A DNA stretch of 16,581 nucleotides. Source: an uncultured candidate division Zixibacteria bacterium. Lineage in GTDB: Bacteria; Zixibacteria; MSB-5A5; GN15; PGXB01. The position numbers and the translations under genes were made by a program. The DNA is taken from the NCBI GenBank assembly GCA_937925655.1, contig CALAMC010000108.1, positions 1 through 16,581 of the forward strand, written 5' to 3'. Below the pieces are notes generated by a model. It made no database searches, was not told where the DNA came from, and was given only the letters and a program-made list of their open reading frames with translations. This document shows, one piece after another, positions 14,196 to 16,581 of the stretch; the stretch's first letter is position 1; each line of letters begins with the position of its first letter.

Positions 14196-14939
14196 TTAAA
14201 ACCATCCCAGTCTATCGATTTCCGGTATCTCTTCGCTCATCTGTTCGGCGAGGTCCGCGATGTCATCGGCCATATATTCGATATCTTTGGCGTAGCGTTC
14301 CAGGTCTTTGGCTTGAGCCTCAATCAGTTTTGCTTCGGCTTCGACCTCGCGCTCCAGATCGTCGGTGTCATAATTGGGCGAAAGAAGATGAAAAACCTTA
14401 AAAAGAGCCGACACTCCCAGCTTGGCGCCCTTGATACCGACTTTGGCGCCTTCTTTGCCGACCAGTTTCGCCTGTTCGGTCAGCTGATGTGTCTGTTCAT
14501 AAAATTCACCGACCAACCGCCGCTGGTTATCGTCCAGCTTGACCTCACCGCCATTGATTATCAGGTCGTAATTCCCGGTGATTTTAACCACGTCGCCACG
14601 ACGGTCATGCTTGATGACAATAGTACTGCCCCGGAAGCTTAAATCGGCGTCTTCCAGAATGCTATGCCCAAAGTATTTGTTACGAGAAAAATGCCTGTCA
14701 AAACGGTTGGTTTTATCGATTACGGTGACGCCATGATCGTCGTCGAAATCAAAGTTGAAGTCCTCGAAATCGATATCGTCGAAATTGATATCATCGAAAT
14801 CAAAATCATAGTCATAATCATAATTATACGAGTACGTGCGTTCGGCTTTTTTCCCGGAAAACCGGTGACTGGTTTCCTCGGCGCCGGCGACGGAGACGAT
14901 TAGAAAAACCGACAAAATGAGCGTTATGAATATTTTCAT
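14196..14939 (-). CDS. secreted protein with aromatic/aspartate low-complexity tract
   Basis: A 247-aa protein with a clear signal peptide (1-20, cleavage after SVAGA). Residues 36-69 alternate Tyr/Phe/Ile with Asp/Asn (YSYNYDYDYDFDFDD, then INFDDIDFEDFNFDFDDDHG). A folded middle part (about 93-160) has TIVIKHD, then VVKITGNYDLIINGGEVKLD. It is followed by a glycine-zipper-like segment GAKVGIKGAKLG (164-175), and a charged coiled coil (about 192-236). The middle is faintly like DUF2884/YggN periplasmic proteins, from memory only. The frame is open to 15134, but the ATG at 14939 has CAGGAGT 9 nt upstream and gives the signal peptide. It is likely periplasmic; the acidic tract might bind metal ions. 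Function unknown. Confidence 0.82.
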   Translation of the reverse strand: MKIFITLILSVFLIVSVAGAEETSHRFSGKKAERTYSYNYDYDYDFDFDDINFDDIDFEDFNFDFDDDHGVTVIDKTNRFDRHFSRNKYFGHSILEDADLSFRGSTIVIKHDRRGDVVKITGNYDLIINGGEVKLDDNQRRLVGEFYEQTHQLTEQAKLVGKEGAKVGIKGAKLGVSALFKVFHLLSPNYDTDDLEREVEAEAKLIEAQAKDLERYAKDIEYMADDIADLAEQMSEEIPEIDRLGWF

Positions 14940-15020
14940 CGGGACGGACTCCTGCAAATTTTTTGGCCTTTGTTTTATTTGACGGAAAAATCGCCCAAAA
15001 GTTGCCCCCAATGGAAAAAA

Positions 15021-15123
15021 CGGAGGGCCTGAAATTACACCGGCGTTGTGCCCTCCGTGTGGCCGCCCCAAGCTTGTTTGGGGCGGAATAAAACCCCTCC
15101 AAATGAATTTGGAGGGGCCACAC
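15021..15123. repeat. nested multi-hairpin element
   Basis: Four perfect inverted repeats in 103 bases. CGGAGGGC (15021-15028) pairs with GCCCTCCG (15050-15057). GTGTGGCC (15057-15064) pairs with GGCCACAC (15116-15123) and encloses two hairpins: CCGCCCCAA/TTGGGGCGG (15063-15086) and CCCCTCCAAA/TTTGGAGGGG (15094-15117). The outer arms overlap the inner ones by two bases, so a branched fold or alternative folds are possible. Such density is far beyond a single terminator. It may be a mobile palindromic repeat, or terminators for the upstream peroxiredoxin gene. Confidence 0.7.
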
Positions 15124-15153
15124 TCAAACCTCAAAAAAGCATCGTGTTGTGTG

Positions 15154-15179
15154 ACCGGCAGACGCCCTCGTCTGCTGGT
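15154..15179. repeat. hairpin of a repeat that recurs at the window end
   Basis: ACCGGCAGACG (15154-15164), loop CCCT, CGTCTGCTGGT (15169-15179) forms an 11-bp stem with one G-T pair. The left arm with its flank, GTGACCGGCAGACGCCCT (15151-15168), recurs with a single change at 16564-16581, so this is one copy of a dispersed element. Confidence 0.6.
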
Positions 15180-15244
15180 TTGACGGATTAACTTGCCTGG
15201 TTGAATTTATCTCGAACCTGCGCAAATTCATCCGTTCCCGGACG

Positions 15245-15781
15245 CTATTTCACCGACCTTATAAACTCCATCAAAGCTTTGAAATCGGAATCATCCTCGA
15301 GAGAATAATCATAATCGATATACTCGAATTTGCCATCCGGCCCGACCACGAATACCGACCGCTGGAACATGCCATAATCTTCAATATAAACCCCCATCTT
15401 GCGGCCGTAGTCGCGGGTATGGTCGGCCAGGAGTTTGAAATTGAGATTATGATGCTTGGCCCATTCATGCTTGGTGAAAACGTAGTCGCCGGAAATGGCC
15501 AGTATTTCGACGCCGAGGTCCTCGAACTGTTTGAAATTATCGCGGAAGGTGCACATCTGGCCGGTGCATCCGCCCGACCACGCCGCCGGGTAAAAAGCCA
15601 GAATATAACGCTTGCCCATGAGATCCTGGTTGGAAATCCCCCGCATAAAAATGGAATCTTTGGTGGCGTAGGGAAGTTTGAAATCGGGCAATCTGTCGCC
15701 GACCTTGAGCGTATCCGCCGCCCCGGCGATAATAGGCAGGATAAAAACTATGAAGAACGCGTAGCCAAAAATCTTTTTCAT
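15245..15781 (-). CDS. exported peroxiredoxin (AhpC/TSA, PrxQ/BCP-like)
   Basis: A 178-aa thiol peroxidase with an N-terminal signal peptide (1-21, ends IIAGA), so it should act in the periplasm, unlike most BCP enzymes. The active site FYPAAWSGGCTGQMC carries the peroxidatic Cys72 and, five residues on, Cys77 at the position of the BCP/PrxQ resolving cysteine; Pro65 and Ser69 (Thr in most) complete the motif, and Arg131 may be the supporting arginine. It would reduce hydroperoxides using a periplasmic thioredoxin-like donor. The C-terminus is acidic and tyrosine-rich (YIDYDYSLEDDSDF). The Shine-Dalgarno GGGAGAAG lies 3 nt before the ATG inside a hairpin. It lies downstream of the HD gene, on the same strand. 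Confidence 0.9.
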   Translation of the reverse strand: MKKIFGYAFFIVFILPIIAGAADTLKVGDRLPDFKLPYATKDSIFMRGISNQDLMGKRYILAFYPAAWSGGCTGQMCTFRDNFKQFEDLGVEILAISGDYVFTKHEWAKHHNLNFKLLADHTRDYGRKMGVYIEDYGMFQRSVFVVGPDGKFEYIDYDYSLEDDSDFKALMEFIRSVK

Positions 15782-15784
15782 TAT

Positions 15785-15827
15785 CTTCTCCCGTGTAAAT
15801 CGTTTTATGATAAAACCCCGGGAGAAG
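15785..15827 (-). promoter_or_regulatory. hairpin masking the peroxiredoxin ribosome binding site
   Basis: CTTCTCCCG (15785-15793) and CGGGAGAAG (15819-15827) form a perfect 9-bp outer stem, with an inner GTTTT/AAAAC stem (15802-15816). On the minus-strand mRNA, one outer arm is the Shine-Dalgarno GGGAGAAG of the gene starting at 15781. When folded, that site would be paired, lowering translation; melting or binding could release it. Confidence 0.55.
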
Positions 15828-15854
15828 GAAGCGTGTTCCGTAACTTTTATACGC

Positions 15855-16397
15855 TCACTTCGCCAGATTCTTGAACGGCTCGAAGCTCATGAAATCGGCG
15901 TGGTGCACGATATAGGCCTCGGCCGTCCGTTTGACCATGTCGCCCTCACCGGCGTGCGCCGCGATGATGTGACAAACCTTGTCCGGCACGCCGCAGGCCA
16001 TCGCCAGAGCCACCCCGGAGAAGGGGTGACGGACATACTTGCCCATATCCGACACGACCGCCTTGCCGTTCACTTTGTCGTACTCCAGAAGCTTGCCCAC
16101 GTCGGCCAGTATCGCTCCGGCGACCACCACGTCCATGTCGAACGGAAGATTATTGCCGAAAAAGTGGGCCATGACTTTGGCCGATTCATAGGCGATGTGC
16201 ACCACCGCCCGTTTGTGGGCCATGAACGATACCGGGCAGTCCTTGACCAGAAGGGTGAAGGGTATCTCGTTCAAGTCTTTGGCCGTTAAGGGGCTTTTTT
16301 CGAGCGCCAGTTTCCAGGTGGCGGCGGTTTGGTGACGGAGTTCGTCGCTTTTAATCCATTTCAATTCCGGCCAGAGTTCATATACTTCGTCGGACAT
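15855..16397 (-). CDS. HD-domain protein with altered HD motif
   Basis: A 180-aa soluble protein related to HD-type phosphohydrolases. Visible signature positions: His61 and His67 (MAHKRAVVHIAYES), the motif ILADVGKLLEY where the usual His-Asp is Ala98-Asp99, His124 (RHPFSG), His143 and His148 (HIIAAHAGEGD), and HHAD (165-168). Most metal ligands of an HDIG-like protein are present, but the first residue of the HD pair is Ala. This may be normal for this subfamily, which I recall as small HD proteins in deltaproteobacteria and related phyla, or may mean a changed metal centre. The ATG at 16397 is well supported by AAAGGAG upstream. It shares the strand with the peroxiredoxin gene, 73 nt apart. 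Confidence 0.78.
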   Translation of the reverse strand: MSDEVYELWPELKWIKSDELRHQTAATWKLALEKSPLTAKDLNEIPFTLLVKDCPVSFMAHKRAVVHIAYESAKVMAHFFGNNLPFDMDVVVAGAILADVGKLLEYDKVNGKAVVSDMGKYVRHPFSGVALAMACGVPDKVCHIIAAHAGEGDMVKRTAEAYIVHHADFMSFEPFKNLAK

Positions 16398-16498
16398 ATT
16401 ATTCTCCTTTTTTTTCGAATTATGTTTGCGTCAAGATAACTTTCCGCCGCAGTGAAAGTCAATGGAAGATTGAGCGGAGTCAATTGCCATGTGAATTA

Positions 16499-16524
16499 CC
16501 CGGTGGGTTTGAGAACCCAACGGG
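16499..16524. repeat. hairpin upstream of the HD gene
   Basis: CCCGGTGGGTT (16499-16509), loop TGAG, AACCCAACGGG (16514-16524) pair with one mismatch. It is followed by AGGCAGACCATGCCT (16528-16542), a second small palindrome. Both look like parts of a dispersed palindromic element in the same end region. Confidence 0.45.
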
Positions 16525-16563
16525 CACAGGCAGACCATGCCTACCTAATAAAACCCAATTTTA

Positions 16564-16581
16564 GTGACCGCCAGACGCCCT
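16564..16581. repeat. second copy of the GTGACC repeat, cut by the window end
   Basis: GTGACCGCCAGACGCCCT matches 15151-15168 in 17 of 18 positions. The rest of the hairpin (a CGTCTG arm) would lie past the end of the window. Confidence 0.6.

Larger units (their letters stand above)
14940..15244. other. non-coding region between two exported-protein genes
   Basis: About 305 bases holding the leader of the gene at 14939 and a dense group of inverted repeats (listed separately). No credible gene is visible. The open frame extending the 14939 gene upstream covers part of it but encodes no recognisable sequence. Confidence 0.6.

Noticed and set aside
14940..15134. N-terminal extension of the Tyr/Asp-tract protein
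   Set aside because: The extension has no signal or domain, runs into the hairpin cluster, and the ATG at 14939 has both a ribosome binding site and a signal peptide.

Overview
The window is a chromosomal segment of a bacterium with moderate GC, and most of it is housekeeping genes. Zinc-type S18, ATGA/TAATG gene overlaps, usable Shine-Dalgarno sites, the order pth-rpsF-rpsR-DUF2232-rplI-bifunctional nuclease, and structured intergenic repeats together suggest a member of the FCB superphylum or a neighbour, possibly an uncultured lineage such as Zixibacteria. That placement is inference; nothing in the window is a phylogenetic proof. I see no rRNA, tRNA, CRISPR array, transposase or phage gene.

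Layout. Bases 1-146 hold a likely half of a dispersed repeat. A short-chain dehydrogenase (147-920, minus) has a good promoter upstream. A 640-base spacer with a possible 47-aa gene follows. Next come an exported or membrane-anchored M23 peptidase (to 2469) with its own promoter and terminator, and an ECF sigma factor (2659-3285) without an anti-sigma partner. From 3344 to 12635 genes lie head to tail on the plus strand with small gaps or overlaps: a Cu(I) ATPase (copA), peptidyl-tRNA hydrolase (pth), ribosomal proteins S6, S18 and L9 with a DUF2232-type membrane protein between S18 and L9, a bifunctional-nuclease family protein, a periplasmic TPR plus ligand-binding protein, LarE, and three small proteins of unknown function (one with two membrane segments and a PH-like tail). 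A PilZ protein (12704-13141) ends this arm and converges on a DMT-type transporter; their stop codons share bases.

The right arm (13138-16397) is entirely on the minus strand: the DMT permease, a secreted protein with a striking aromatic/aspartate low-complexity tract, an exported peroxiredoxin, and an HD-type protein whose HD motif reads AD. The intergenic DNA here is rich in perfect inverted repeats: a 16-bp terminator-like hairpin (14092-14128), a multi-hairpin cluster (15021-15179), part of which recurs at the very end of the window, and a hairpin that buries the peroxiredoxin ribosome binding site.

How it fits together: the core is a translation operon (pth, S6, S18, L9) that has become linked upstream to copper export and downstream to envelope and cofactor-maturation genes. 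I found no clear new defence or mobile system. The most unusual items are the Tyr/Phe-Asp tract protein, the structured repeat family, the masked ribosome binding site, and the larE plus three small orphan genes cluster.
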